Assembly: GCA_964442365.1 (NCBI GenBank) | Contig: CAYTZA010000001.1 | Coordinates: 1-64,000 of the forward strand | Direction of reading: 5' to 3' | DNA from: CAYTZA01 sp964442365 | GTDB taxonomy: Bacteria; Patescibacteriota; Minisyncoccia; Phycocordibacterales; DAORIS01 | Length of the DNA: 64,000 nt | Shown here: positions 35,245 through 43,190 of the stretch, one piece after another | Layout: each line of letters begins with the position of its first letter | Numbering within the stretch: position 1 is the first letter of the stretch | Notes under the pieces: model-generated | The model's input: the letters and a program-made list of their open reading frames with translations, nothing else | Told to the model about the DNA's origin: nothing | Databases searched by the model: none | Position numbers and translations under genes: made by a program

Positions 35245-36915
35245 ATGGTAAAAAGAACCTTAGCACTTTTCCATAAAGAAATAAGGGGTGTAAGTCATGC
35301 TGCTTATTTTCTTGCAGGATTCTCTTTGGTATCTCAAATTTTGGCTATTTTCCGTGATCGTTTGTTCGCATCTTTTTTTGGTGCAGATAGAACCTTGGAT
35401 ATGTATTATGCAGCTTTTCGTATACCGGATTTTATTTTTGTTATAGTTTCATCACTTGTATCTATTTCTGTTTTGATTCCTCTTATTCATGAAGCAGAAA
35501 ATCGTGGTACTGCAGAAGTAAAAAGAGTGGTTTCTGTTATATTTACGGCCTTTTTTACGGTTATGTTTGTGATTGCTGTAGGTGTGTTTATTTTTATCCC
35601 TTACGTTATCCCTTTTATATTTCCAGAATTTATTGAAGAGCAAGATACTTTGATAAATATTACACGCCTTCTTTTACTTTCACCTATTTTACTCGGAGTA
35701 TCAAATCTTTTGGCGAGTCTTACGCAAGTTAAACAGCGTTTCGTTCTTTATGGTAGTGCGCCGGTACTATACAATATTGGAATTATTTTTGGTGTTATTG
35801 TTCTATATCCACTTTTTGGTGTTATGGGACTTGCTTTGGGGGTTGTATGCGGGGCTTTTTTGCATGTTTCTGTACAAATACCATATTTATGGAAAGAGGG
35901 AATTTTGCCTGTATTTACAAGAGTTATGGATCGGGCTTTGTTGTTAAAAGTGATGATGTTGTCTTTACCAAGAACTCTTTCTCTTTCGGTAAGTGAAATT
36001 GTTGAATTTATGTTGGTTATTATTGCGGGTACACTATCATTTGGTTCGATTTCGGTATTTACCCTTGCTTGGAATCTTCAGTCAGTACCTTTATCACTCA
36101 TTGGTGTAAGTTATGCTGTTGCTTTATTTCCAATCCTTTCAAAACTTTCTCAAGAAAAAGATAGGGAACTTTTCCTGGAAAAAATAACCCATACACTCAG
36201 ACAGGTTATATTTTTAGGTTTTATTACTGTCGCAGTATTTATTGTGGTGCGTGCCCAAATTGTACGTACTGTGTATGGAGCGGGTTTATTTGATTGGGAA
36301 GATACTCGTTTAACAGCAGCCGCTTTGGCATTGTTTACATTATCTTTAGTTCCTCAATGTGCCATACTTATTGTTACCAGAGCGTATTACGCTCTTCGTG
36401 ATACAAAATCGCCTTTTATTATAAATATCATATCGGGTGTGTGTACGATTATTGGAGTGTATGGTTTGTTGTGGTATTTTAGTGAAAATCCAGCTTTTTC
36501 AAATTTTGTAAGTATGTTGTTGCGTGTAGAAGATATACCTCAACATACAAAAGTGCTTATGTTACCTCTCGCTTTTTCTATTGGATCATGGGTAAATATT
36601 TCTATTCTTGCTTTTTATTTTAACAAAAAGATTCCTGGGTTTATTAGATCTCTAAGGGGAGTTTTTGTGATCCATGTCGGGTCAGCTTTGGCGGTAGGAA
36701 TTATTGCTTATACACTACTAAATGTATTTGTATCCATGTTTAATACTGGACGTCTTCTTGGAATTTTTGGCCAAGGATTTTTAGCTGGGGGATTATCTTT
36801 GGCGATTGTGATGATAATTCTTTATGTTTTCGATAATCGTGAAGTTCATGAGCTTGTTGAAAGTATCACTAAATCAAAACGTAAGCCTATTGCAGTGCCC
36901 GATACAAGCATGTAG
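35245..36915 (+). CDS. murJ: Lipid II flippase MurJ
   Basis: Moves lipid-linked peptidoglycan precursor across the membrane. 556 residues and about 14 helices. FSLVSQILAIFRDRLFASFFGADRTLDMYYAAFRIPDF is the characteristic MurJ/MviN start, here with the two Arg residues of the cation-lined cavity, and SVSEIVEFMLVIIAG and AYYALRDTKSPF are further family blocks. The C-terminal tail is basic. It lies 2 nt after the TPR ligase-like gene and 11 nt before lepA, so all three likely share a transcript. Confidence 0.93.
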   Translation: MVKRTLALFHKEIRGVSHAAYFLAGFSLVSQILAIFRDRLFASFFGADRTLDMYYAAFRIPDFIFVIVSSLVSISVLIPLIHEAENRGTAEVKRVVSVIFTAFFTVMFVIAVGVFIFIPYVIPFIFPEFIEEQDTLINITRLLLLSPILLGVSNLLASLTQVKQRFVLYGSAPVLYNIGIIFGVIVLYPLFGVMGLALGVVCGAFLHVSVQIPYLWKEGILPVFTRVMDRALLLKVMMLSLPRTLSLSVSEIVEFMLVIIAGTLSFGSISVFTLAWNLQSVPLSLIGVSYAVALFPILSKLSQEKDRELFLEKITHTLRQVIFLGFITVAVFIVVRAQIVRTVYGAGLFDWEDTRLTAAALALFTLSLVPQCAILIVTRAYYALRDTKSPFIINIISGVCTIIGVYGLLWYFSENPAFSNFVSMLLRVEDIPQHTKVLMLPLAFSIGSWVNISILAFYFNKKIPGFIRSLRGVFVIHVGSALAVGIIAYTLLNVFVSMFNTGRLLGIFGQGFLAGGLSLAIVMIILYVFDNREVHELVESITKSKRKPIAVPDTSM

Positions 36916-36926
36916 TATATCGCTCT

Positions 36927-38726
36927 ATGGATACTAGTCACATACGTAATTTTACGATTATAGCTCATATAGACCACGGCAAGTCTACTCTTGCTGATCG
37001 TATGCTTGAAATTACTAAAACAGTAGAAGCACGCAAAATGCGTGAGCAAGTACTCGATTCTATGGAGCTTGAACGTGAAAGGGGTATTACGATTAAGATG
37101 CAACCAGTACGTATGAAGTATGTATCTGCTGGTGTTGATCATACTTTAAATCTCATAGACACTCCAGGACATATAGACTTCTATTATGAAGTATCACGTG
37201 CTCTAAAGGCCGTAGAAGGCTCTGTATTGCTTGTAGATGCTACACAGGGCGTACAGGCTCAAACCTTGACCACCCTTCATATGGCAGAAGCGGCAGGGCT
37301 CGTAATTATACCGGTACTTAGTAAGATTGATTCACCAGCCGCTCGTGTTGCAGAGGTTAAAAAAGAAGTATCTGAACTTCTTGGTTGTATGGAGGAAGAG
37401 ATTTTAGAGACCTCTGGAAAAACCGGAGAAGGTGTAGAAAAACTTTTAGAAGAGATTATCAAACGTATACCTCCTCCTAAAAAGGAAATTGTTGATAGTA
37501 AGAAAAGTAGATCTCTTATTTTTGATTTTCAATATTCTGATCATCGTGGGGTGATTGTTTATGTCCGTGTATTTGATGGCACACTTCGAGCTGGAGATGA
37601 TGTTGTATTCGTTGTTGCGGGTAGAACATTTCGTGCTCTTGAGGTTGGTGTTTTTGCTCCACAAGAGACTCCTGTGCAAGAGCTTTCTACGGGTATGATT
37701 GGATATATTGTAACTGGTATAAAAGAGCCAGGAGTTGCTTCTGTTGGAGATACAATTACAGGGGCTAAAGACGCACTTCCTGCGCTTCCTGGATATTTAG
37801 TGCCACAACCAGTAGTTTGGGCTTCACTGTATCCAGAGAGTCAAGATGATTTACATGCTTTGCGTCTTGCTCTGGGACGTTTACGTCTGTCTGATTCATC
37901 AGTTTCTTTTGAAGAAGAATCTTCAGGAACACTTGGACGAGGTTTTAGATGCGGTTTCCTTGGAATGCTACATCTTGAAATTATTACCGAACGTTTAAAA
38001 AGAGAATTTAATCTTGAATTAGTTGTTACTACGCCCTCGATTACATATGAAGTAACAGATAAACAGGGTGTTATTACTACGATTTACGCCCCGGTCTTTT
38101 TTCCTGAAGATGGCACGATATCTTCAGTGCGTGAACCCTGGGTTAATATGAAAATTATTACACCACCAGATTATGTCGGGGTGGTTTTACAACTTTTATA
38201 TGAACATGAAGCAGAAGTTGGCGAGACTGAAACATTTGGAGTATCAAGAACTTCTATACGTGCCATGATGCCTCTTCGTGAAATGATGCGAGATTTTTTT
38301 GATCAAATAAAAAGTGTGACTTCTGGATATGCTTCTGTTTCTTATGAAATCGGAGAATTGCGTCCTGCTGATGTCGTTCGTATGGATTTACTTGTTGCAG
38401 ATGAAATCGTGCCGGCTTTTACGCGTATAGTTTCTCGTAGGAGAGTTCAAGAGGATGCTGAAAAAGCAGTAAAAAAACTACACGCTATTTTACCTCGTCA
38501 GATGTTTACATTGAAAATTCAGGCTAAAGCTATGGGGCGAATTGTTTCTTCGGAAACTATTTCTGGTATGAAAAAAGATGTCACTCAGCATATGTATGGT
38601 GGAGATATTACTCGAAAGATGAAATTACGTGAAAAGCAGAAAAAAGGGAAAAAGAAAATGAAAGAGCGTGGAGAAGTTAATATTCCGCAAGAAGTCTTTG
38701 TTAAAATGATGAAAAGCGGACAGTAG
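36927..38726 (+). CDS. lepA: Elongation factor 4 (LepA)
   Basis: Ribosome-associated GTPase that can back-translocate stalled ribosomes or aid initiation. 599 residues, full length. G1 IAHIDHGKSTLADRML, G2 ERGITIKMQ, G3 DTPGHIDF and G4 SKID (in place of the usual NKID) are seen. The LepA-specific C-terminal domain ends in basic KMKLREKQKKGKKKMKERG, normal for the family. No SD at the start. After the stop a convergent small gene begins 8 nt away. Confidence 0.97.
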   Translation: MDTSHIRNFTIIAHIDHGKSTLADRMLEITKTVEARKMREQVLDSMELERERGITIKMQPVRMKYVSAGVDHTLNLIDTPGHIDFYYEVSRALKAVEGSVLLVDATQGVQAQTLTTLHMAEAAGLVIIPVLSKIDSPAARVAEVKKEVSELLGCMEEEILETSGKTGEGVEKLLEEIIKRIPPPKKEIVDSKKSRSLIFDFQYSDHRGVIVYVRVFDGTLRAGDDVVFVVAGRTFRALEVGVFAPQETPVQELSTGMIGYIVTGIKEPGVASVGDTITGAKDALPALPGYLVPQPVVWASLYPESQDDLHALRLALGRLRLSDSSVSFEEESSGTLGRGFRCGFLGMLHLEIITERLKREFNLELVVTTPSITYEVTDKQGVITTIYAPVFFPEDGTISSVREPWVNMKIITPPDYVGVVLQLLYEHEAEVGETETFGVSRTSIRAMMPLREMMRDFFDQIKSVTSGYASVSYEIGELRPADVVRMDLLVADEIVPAFTRIVSRRRVQEDAEKAVKKLHAILPRQMFTLKIQAKAMGRIVSSETISGMKKDVTQHMYGGDITRKMKLREKQKKGKKKMKERGEVNIPQEVFVKMMKSGQ

Positions 38727-38734
38727 GGTCTCTT

Positions 38735-38845
38735 TTATGAGTGTAAAGAAGGGATATATAGAAGTACCATACTTACGATAATAAGTACGCAGAGAACGAT
38801 CCAGGCTTGCTTAATACGGCGATTAAAGTTTTTATTGAATATCAT
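38735..38845 (-). CDS. 36-residue single-helix membrane protein
   Basis: Too short for most gene callers. A basic head (NKNFNRRIKQ) is followed by one strong hydrophobic helix (WIVLCVLIIVSMVLLYI). TAGTAT on the minus strand ends 8 nt before the ATG, the same spacing as the leaderless core genes, which supports it as real. It is divergent from an FtsB-like gene with a 20-bp gap. Function unknown; a small membrane helper protein is the only supportable description. Confidence 0.55.
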   Translation of the reverse strand: MIFNKNFNRRIKQAWIVLCVLIIVSMVLLYIPSLHS

Positions 38846-38865
38846 ATCGAGATATACTAGCATAT
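38846..38865. promoter_or_regulatory. 20-bp bidirectional promoter, shared -10
   Basis: Between two divergent ATG codons. TATACT (plus, 38853-38858) ends 7 nt before the ATG at 38866; TAGTAT (minus, 38854-38859) ends 8 nt before the start at 38845. The two -10 boxes occupy almost the same bases, so both transcripts would be leaderless. Confidence 0.6.
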
Positions 38866-39243
38866 ATGAGGTTATTTGTGCGAATATCAAAAAAGCTGTC
38901 ACCTAAGCAATTGGTTTGGATAATTATTTTGCTTATTGTTTTTACAGTAACTCTTAAGGCTCTTTACACTCTGTACGCTCGATACACAGAAAGTACTGAA
39001 GATTTAGCCCGATCTGAGCAAACACTTGAAAAGTTAACAATACGCGAGGCTGTATTAGAAAAAACCCTAACCAATCTCAATACTGACCGTGGTAGGGAAT
39101 ATGAGATACGTACACGTTTTGATGTGGCTAAACCAGGAGAGTCTGTGGTGATTATTGTGGACGAACCGGCAACTACAACACCGCCTGTTCCCGTAAAGAA
39201 AACATGGTGGCAATCTGTCAGGGATTTCTTTTTATTAGAATAA
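38866..39243 (+). CDS. FtsB/DivIC-like septum protein
   Basis: 125 residues. Short basic head, one transmembrane helix (about residues 17-40), then a coiled-coil segment (YTESTEDLARSEQTLEKLTIREAVLEKTL) and a short soluble end (YEIRTRFDVAKPGESVVIIVD). This layout, including RExE.R.R..vakPGE.vv, matches FtsB/DivIC septum initiators that link FtsQ and FtsL. It would act with FtsZ and FtsA encoded at 52173-54647. A TATACT box ends 7 nt before the ATG. Confidence 0.85.
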   Translation: MRLFVRISKKLSPKQLVWIIILLIVFTVTLKALYTLYARYTESTEDLARSEQTLEKLTIREAVLEKTLTNLNTDRGREYEIRTRFDVAKPGESVVIIVDEPATTTPPVPVKKTWWQSVRDFFLLE

Positions 39244-39264
39244 ATAATGTTATAATACATATCT

Positions 39265-39501
39265 ATGAAAAATATAACCATATATTCAACCCCTTCATGT
39301 ATTCATTGTCGCCATGCTAAAGACTTTTTCAAACAGCATAATATTGCATATACAGAATATGATGTATTGAATAATCTAGACAAAAGAAAAGAGATGGTAG
39401 AAAAAAGTAATCAAATGGGTGTGCCTGTAATTACTATTGATAATGATGTGATTGTTGGTTTTGATGAAGAACATATTAAAGAGCTTGTTGGCATAAAATA
39501 G
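39265..39501 (+). CDS. Glutaredoxin-like thiol protein
   Basis: 78 residues with a thioredoxin fold. ITIYSTPSCIHCRHAKDFF contains the CxxC redox pair, and GVPVITIDNDVIVGFDEEHIKELV is the cis-Pro segment and C-terminus of the NrdH/glutaredoxin group. It may be reduced by the thioredoxin reductase at 51234. TATAAT at 39251-39256 ends 8 nt before the ATG: leaderless. The stop overlaps the start of a tRNA-derived sequence. Confidence 0.93.
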   Translation: MKNITIYSTPSCIHCRHAKDFFKQHNIAYTEYDVLNNLDKRKEMVEKSNQMGVPVITIDNDVIVGFDEEHIKELVGIK

Positions 39502-39504
39502 GAC

Positions 39505-39540
39505 GCTCTTGTAGTTCAATGGATAAGAACAGTCCCGTCC
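39505..39540 (+). pseudogene. tRNA-Arg 5'-half remnant
   Basis: GCTCTTG, TA, D-arm GTTC/GAAC and half an anticodon arm are recognisable; the likely anticodon CCT is followed by a T-run instead of the rest. It is similar to the 5' half of the intact tRNA-Arg at 40203 (shared GTAGTTCAA and GGATA blocks). No matching 3' half (CAAGAGC) is seen nearby. GGACG/CGTCC with five T residues could also act as a terminator for the glutaredoxin gene. Confidence 0.55.
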
Positions 39541-39575
39541 TTTTTATGTTTGGTTATTTTTAATATAATTATTTA

Positions 39576-40247
39576 ATGCGTGGTAAACCCATATCTCAAA
39601 ATGAGATAAAAAGAATAAAGTATCTGAGAGAACGTGGTTGGAGTTTACCTGAAATTATCAAAGTCACAAAAAGAGGTTCTTCAACAGTTTTTAAGTATGC
39701 AAAAGATGTTTCTGTTCTGGCGAAGTACCGAAATACTTTAAAGGAAAAGTAAGGTGGCAGTAAACGAAAAGCGATAGCTGACTGGGACCGTGCTACTCAG
39801 TGTGCAAAAAATATCTTACCGTCGGTCTTGTCCCGTGAACAGAGATTGCTGTTGTTACTGGGTATTTATTGGGGTGAAGGTAATAAAAGAGAATTAAATC
39901 TTATCAATTCTGATCCGGCTCTCATAAAAACCTTTCTTTCTTGTCTTTATGATATGGGTATGAAAAAAGAAGAATTAAGGATAACTTTAAGATTATACGA
40001 CGGGATTGATAAGGAAAAATCTAGAAGATTTTGGGCAAAACTTTTATCAATACGTATTAAAGATATACGTAATATTAATACGATACAAGGTAACAAAATA
40101 GGGAAGTTAAAGTATGGAATGTGCAGGGTGAGGGTTGCAAAAAGTGCGCCTTACTTTAAACTGATTATGAGTTTATTAAGTGAAATAAAGGAGCGATTCA
40201 ATGCTGCCGTAGTTCAACGGATAGAACAAGGGACTCCTAAGCCCTAG
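39576..40247 (+). pseudogene. HTH plus LAGLIDADG-like protein, interrupted by in-frame TAA
   Basis: A 58-codon HTH part (ISQNEIKRIKYLRERGWSLPEIIKV) starts at the ATG 39576, with TATAAT ending 6 nt upstream, and stops at TAA 39750-39752. The same frame continues as GGSKRKAIADWDRATQCAK and then LLLLLGIYWGEGNKRELNL, NSDPALIKTFL and GKLKYGMCRVRV, a pattern like one LAGLIDADG repeat with a C-terminal RNA/DNA-binding part. The frame ends inside tRNA-Arg (last ~15 codons), so its natural stop is lost. One nonsense change explains the split; two separate products are possible. Placement beside a tRNA fragment suggests a mobile, homing-type origin. Confidence 0.65.
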
Positions 40248-40274
40248 ATGCAGGTTCAATTCCTGCCGGTGGCA
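40203..40274 (+). tRNA. tRNA-Arg (CCT)
   Basis: Acceptor GCTGCCG/CGGTGGC (two wobble pairs), D-stem GTTC/GAAC, anticodon loop CTCCTAA (anticodon CCT), T-stem GCAGG/CCTGC with TTCAATT loop, discriminator A at 40274. The last pair of the anticodon stem is an A-G mismatch. Its 5' half overlaps the end of the pseudogene. Confidence 0.92.
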
Positions 40275-40380
40275 CTATTATAAAATCAAAACCACCTTTT
40301 CTGGAGGCGGAATCTCGGAGCCCAAAGACAACAGTATATTTTAAAAAGAAAAATAGTAGTGTAATAAAAACGATATCCTC

Positions 40381-40405
40381 TCCGTACTGAAGTACTGGAT
40401 TTTTT
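40381..40405 (+). terminator. Terminator after tRNA-Arg
   Basis: TCC-GTACT paired with AGTAC-(T)-GGA, a 2-nt loop and one bulge, followed by six T residues. It ends the tRNA-Arg transcript, about 110 nt after the tRNA. The stretch 40275-40380 between them holds nothing else I can support. Confidence 0.6.
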
Positions 40406-40410
40406 GGTAA

Positions 40411-40431
40411 TAAAAAACCCGCATGTGCGGG
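40411..40431 (-). terminator. Terminator of the 40457-40693 gene
   Basis: CCCGCATGTGCGGG, read on the minus strand, is followed by TTTTTTATT. Textbook intrinsic terminator about 25 nt after the stop codon. Confidence 0.8.
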
Positions 40432-40456
40432 ATGTTGTTTGGGTGGATCGGTATTT

Positions 40457-40693
40457 TTACCAAGGCACAGCCTCCTCTTCAACTCGATGCGCCAGCATGC
40501 GCCCTTGAAGAATCTGTTCGGCGTATATCCTCCTTTGTTCCGGATCCATGCTTGCCAGTTGCACGAGATCAAGATTGAGATTTGGGTAAAATTCAGGACC
40601 GTGTCCCGAAAGATGCTGATCCCGATCTCTCCAAAGAGTATGCATGTCCAAGCCGAAACACGTTTTCAACAAGTTTAAGACTTTGATGAGCAT
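40457..40693 (-). CDS. Hypothetical SD-type gene (78 aa)
   Basis: 78 residues, no family recognised. The N-terminal ~16 residues are mildly hydrophobic; the middle is rich in His, Asp and Arg (TLWRDRDQHLSGHGPEF) and the end is helical and charged (DPEQRRIYAEQILQG). It has a full set of classical signals: promoter TTGAAT-16-TATTCT, SD AAAGGAG and a strong terminator. Codon use is more GC-rich than in neighbouring core genes. One of six SD-type accessory genes in the window. Confidence 0.6.
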   Translation of the reverse strand: MLIKVLNLLKTCFGLDMHTLWRDRDQHLSGHGPEFYPNLNLDLVQLASMDPEQRRIYAEQILQGRMLAHRVEEEAVPW

Positions 40694-40727
40694 CTGCGAT
40701 TCTCCTTTATGTTCGAGTTCTTTTAAC

Positions 40728-40755
40728 AGAATATCACTAATAAAAAAATATTCAA
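40728..40755 (-). promoter_or_regulatory. Promoter of the 40457-40693 gene
   Basis: On the minus strand TTGAAT (40750-40755), a 16-nt spacer and TATTCT (40728-40733); leader about 28 nt including the SD. Confidence 0.55.
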
Positions 40756-40774
40756 CATATGATATGATTTACAG

Positions 40775-41047
40775 ATGGACGATAAAGAAAAGCTCGATAA
40801 GATTTTGGAACTTGCAGAAGATACCAATAAATTAGTACATAAGATGCGTCGAGTTCAGGTGTTTTCTGGATTGTGGACGATTTTTTATTGGGTAATCGTG
40901 ATCGGTATTGGTATCGGAGCTTTTTACTATATTCAGATATATATAGATTCTATTAAAGAGGCTGTAGGTATTGTAAGTGAAAAAAATGCCTCTTCTTCGC
41001 CTTTACTAAACTTTAGTTTTAGCGCCTTAAAAGACCTTGTAAAATAG
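40775..41047 (+). CDS. Small membrane protein with coiled-coil head (90 aa)
   Basis: 90 residues. A charged helical start (KEKLDKILELAEDTNKLVHKMRR) is followed by one hydrophobic helix (residues ~32-56, GLWTIFYWVIVIGIGIGAFYYI) and a polar tail. TATGAT ends 6 nt before the ATG, so the mRNA is leaderless, in contrast to its divergent SD-type neighbour. Family not recognised. Confidence 0.75.
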   Translation: MDDKEKLDKILELAEDTNKLVHKMRRVQVFSGLWTIFYWVIVIGIGIGAFYYIQIYIDSIKEAVGIVSEKNASSSPLLNFSFSALKDLVK

Positions 41048-41106
41048 TAAAATTCCAGTAGAATGGCTTAGTCAGTGATTGTGTGACTGCTGATAAATGT
41101 CGGTAT

Positions 41107-41179
41107 GCCGAGGTAGCTCAGTTGGTAGAGCATATCCCTGAAGAGGATGGGGTCGCCGGTTCGAATCCGGCCCTCGGCA
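41107..41179 (+). tRNA. tRNA-Phe (GAA)
   Basis: Acceptor GCCGAGG/CCTCGGC, D-stem GCTC/GAGC, anticodon loop CTGAAGA (GAA), T-stem GCCGG/CCGGC with TTCGAAT loop, discriminator A. No CCA encoded. Confidence 0.96.
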
Positions 41180-41282
41180 CAAAAAAACGAACATATAGAC
41201 TATTTGTGTGAATTGTGGTAAAAAAATGACAGAATCTGATTATTTTGTTTAGGTGTGTTTTTTTAAAAAAGGAGTGTGATCA

Positions 41283-41996
41283 ATGTCAAAAGAAAGAAAG
41301 AGGCGCGGGGTTTCTGTTGGTGCTGGTATGGTGCCTACAAGCACAGAAATTGGGCGTATTGTTCGAGAACGTCGAATTGAGCTCGGTCTGAGTCAGACAG
41401 AATTGAATTCCAAGATTCCGCGTTCTGGTATTAAAAATCAATTAGTTAGTAAATTAGAGGTTGGTAGTTTGAAATCTTTGAGACCAGATCAACTCAAGAT
41501 ACTGACAAAAATTCTGAATTTAGATGCTAGTTCTTTGAGTAAGTGTATAAAGATTAGAACACCACGACAAAGAACAAGGCTTGGGAAGTTGATTAGATCT
41601 CTCTGTGCTAAGCAAGGTCTGTCTACTGAACAGTTTGCATTGCAATTGGGTCTTACAACTAAACAAGTAAGAGCTATTGAGTTTCGTAATAACTTGAGTA
41701 CTTGTTACCGCAGTTTATTGCCAATTTTTGCTCGCATTCTTTCTGTTGATGAGGCAGTCTTTGCACCATTTTTGGGATTAAGAAAAAAAGAAAGTGGTCT
41801 GAGCAAATTTGGTAAATCCGTTCGCTCTCATAGAATACGTATTGGCATGAGTGCTAGAAGACTCGCAAGAGAACTTCATGTTACTCATCAAGCTGTAAGT
41901 AGTATGGAGCGCAGAGGCACTCCATATCCAAAAAGATTTACCATAGAAAAGCTTGCTGGCGTGTTGCAGACGAGCGTTGAAGAATTGACTTCTTAG
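41283..41996 (+). CDS. Protein with three tandem XRE-like HTH domains
   Basis: 237 residues. Three repeats of about 65-75 residues each carry an HTH pattern: IGRIVRERRIELGLSQTEL, LGKLIRSLCAKQGLSTEQF and FGKSVRSHRIRIGMSARRL, each followed by a recognition-helix region (QLVSKLE, KQVRAIE, QAVSSME). Such a layout could bind an extended operator or several sites. SD AAAGGAG at 41268-41274 lies 8 nt before the ATG, and a strong terminator follows. One of the six SD-type genes, and the only regulator among them, so it may control the others; that link is inference. Confidence 0.75.
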   Translation: MSKERKRRGVSVGAGMVPTSTEIGRIVRERRIELGLSQTELNSKIPRSGIKNQLVSKLEVGSLKSLRPDQLKILTKILNLDASSLSKCIKIRTPRQRTRLGKLIRSLCAKQGLSTEQFALQLGLTTKQVRAIEFRNNLSTCYRSLLPIFARILSVDEAVFAPFLGLRKKESGLSKFGKSVRSHRIRIGMSARRLARELHVTHQAVSSMERRGTPYPKRFTIEKLAGVLQTSVEELTS

Positions 41997-42003
41997 TATG
42001 CAT

Positions 42004-42033
42004 GTCCCGATCTGAAAAGGTTGGGACTTTTTT
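42004..42033 (+). terminator. Terminator of the triple-HTH gene
   Basis: A 10-bp stem with two G-U pairs (GTCCCGATCT with AGGTTGGGAC), loop GAAA and six T residues. It also separates the gene from the convergent hsp20 gene 4 nt away. Confidence 0.85.
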
Positions 42034-42037
42034 ATTT

Positions 42038-42511
42038 TTAAGAATTAGTTCGAACACGAAGACGAGTTTGACGGTGTTTATCTATTTTAGGAAGTCTGAT
42101 TGTAAGAAGGCCGTATTTTTCATTGGCCTCAGATTCTTCAACATCGACTTCTTCTGGCAACATAATAGTTCTTGAAAATGATCCCCAATAGAGTTCTTGG
42201 TGAAAATATTCTCCTTCTTCTGTTTCGCGAGAACTTTGACGAGTGCCTTTAATAGTTACCATATCTCTGGTGATTGAAATATCAAGGTCTTCTGGTTTAA
42301 CACCAGCAACCATTGTTTTTATAACAATTTCATCACTATTTTGATATACATCTACTGTAAGTTCTCCTTCGTCTTCGCTTGATTGAGAAGCGTCTTCTGT
42401 GTCTTCTATTTCAGTACCTGGATAGTGGTGGTGTAATACTTCATCACTGTCATGATTAGCTTTTACTGTTCCTGTTAATCTTTCAAAAAATGATTTTTTA
42501 TCTTTGTTCAT
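42038..42511 (-). CDS. Small heat-shock protein (Hsp20/alpha-crystallin)
   Basis: 157 residues. An acidic, low-complexity head (about 1-45) precedes the alpha-crystallin domain: LTVDVYQNSDEIVIKTMVAGVKPEDLDI, IKGTRQ, FHQELYWGSFSRTIMLPEEV and the closing strand GLLTIRLPK. The C-terminal I-x-I/V anchor is not obvious. It would hold unfolded proteins. Its start overlaps the prsW 3' end by 14 nt, so it is last in the tsaD-valS-prsW-hsp20 minus-strand series. Confidence 0.93.
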   Translation of the reverse strand: MNKDKKSFFERLTGTVKANHDSDEVLHHHYPGTEIEDTEDASQSSEDEGELTVDVYQNSDEIVIKTMVAGVKPEDLDISITRDMVTIKGTRQSSRETEEGEYFHQELYWGSFSRTIMLPEEVDVEESEANEKYGLLTIRLPKIDKHRQTRLRVRTNS

Positions 42512-43190
42512 AGGTAAAATGTTTCTTTATATGATTGAGTACAAGCACTAAGATAATACAGATAACCCAGAGACCAATGAATATATTGAGTACAGAAGTA
42601 ATGCTAGGGTTCATTATAAAGAAATTATAGATACTGTGCAAACCGATAGCAAAGATAAGTCCGAGTCCAATAGCTTCCCATTTGTTTTTTTTATTATAAA
42701 AATATTTTGCCATATACATACCAATAATACTTGAACAGGTAACATGTATAAGAGTTGAACCAAGGAAACGTGCGTGTGCAATAGCGAGAGCGTGACTAAT
42801 ATCACCCTCAATAAATGGTCTTGCTAGAAATAAACAATTTTCAAGAGCTGCAAAACCGAGAGCTGCTGTTGCCATGTATATAACTTCGTCCATGGGCTCA
42901 TCGGCGTCTTTACTACGAAGTGCGCCTAAATAGGCAAATAAGAATTTGAATAATTCTTCAAATCCAGCAAATAAAATTATAACAAATACCGCTGATATTC
43001 CTCTGTTTTGGAAAAAGGCCTGTAAAGGTAGTACTGCTACAACTGCCAACATACCAGAAATAAAAGCCATTGTTAGGCGTAGGCGTGGTTCTGGATGTGG
43101 ACGATCTTCTTTGAGGATAAACCACAACCAAATAAAAGCAGGTAAAAATCCTGCAGTAATAATAAAACTAAAAGTTAAAAGGCCTTCCAT
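42498..43190 (-). CDS. PrsW family intramembrane metalloprotease
   Basis: 230 residues with about seven to eight hydrophobic helices. FAGFEELFKFLFAYLGA carries the EE pair, STLIHVTCSSIIGMY and IGLHSIYNF the His residues of the CPBP/PrsW-type metal site. PrsW proteins cleave anti-sigma factors in the membrane; target here unknown. It overlaps valS by 16 nt and hsp20 by 14 nt. Confidence 0.88.
   Translation of the reverse strand: MEGLLTFSFIITAGFLPAFIWLWFILKEDRPHPEPRLRLTMAFISGMLAVVAVLPLQAFFQNRGISAVFVIILFAGFEELFKFLFAYLGALRSKDADEPMDEVIYMATAALGFAALENCLFLARPFIEGDISHALAIAHARFLGSTLIHVTCSSIIGMYMAKYFYNKKNKWEAIGLGLIFAIGLHSIYNFFIMNPSITSVLNIFIGLWVICIILVLVLNHIKKHFTYEQR

Noticed and set aside
39750..39752. 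Programmed stop readthrough in the HTH/LAGLIDADG-like gene
   Set aside because: No flanking signal is recognised, and the 3' end is also abnormal, so decay is simpler.
39505..40274. A single tRNA-Arg interrupted by a group I intron
   Set aside because: The 5' fragment's acceptor GCTCTTG pairs poorly with CGGTGGC (one mismatch, three wobbles), and the downstream tRNA has its own complete 5' half.
40237..40572. Minus-strand frame across tRNA-Arg
   Set aside because: It is the antisense of a tRNA and a terminator; such frames recur at tRNA genes and show no start signals.
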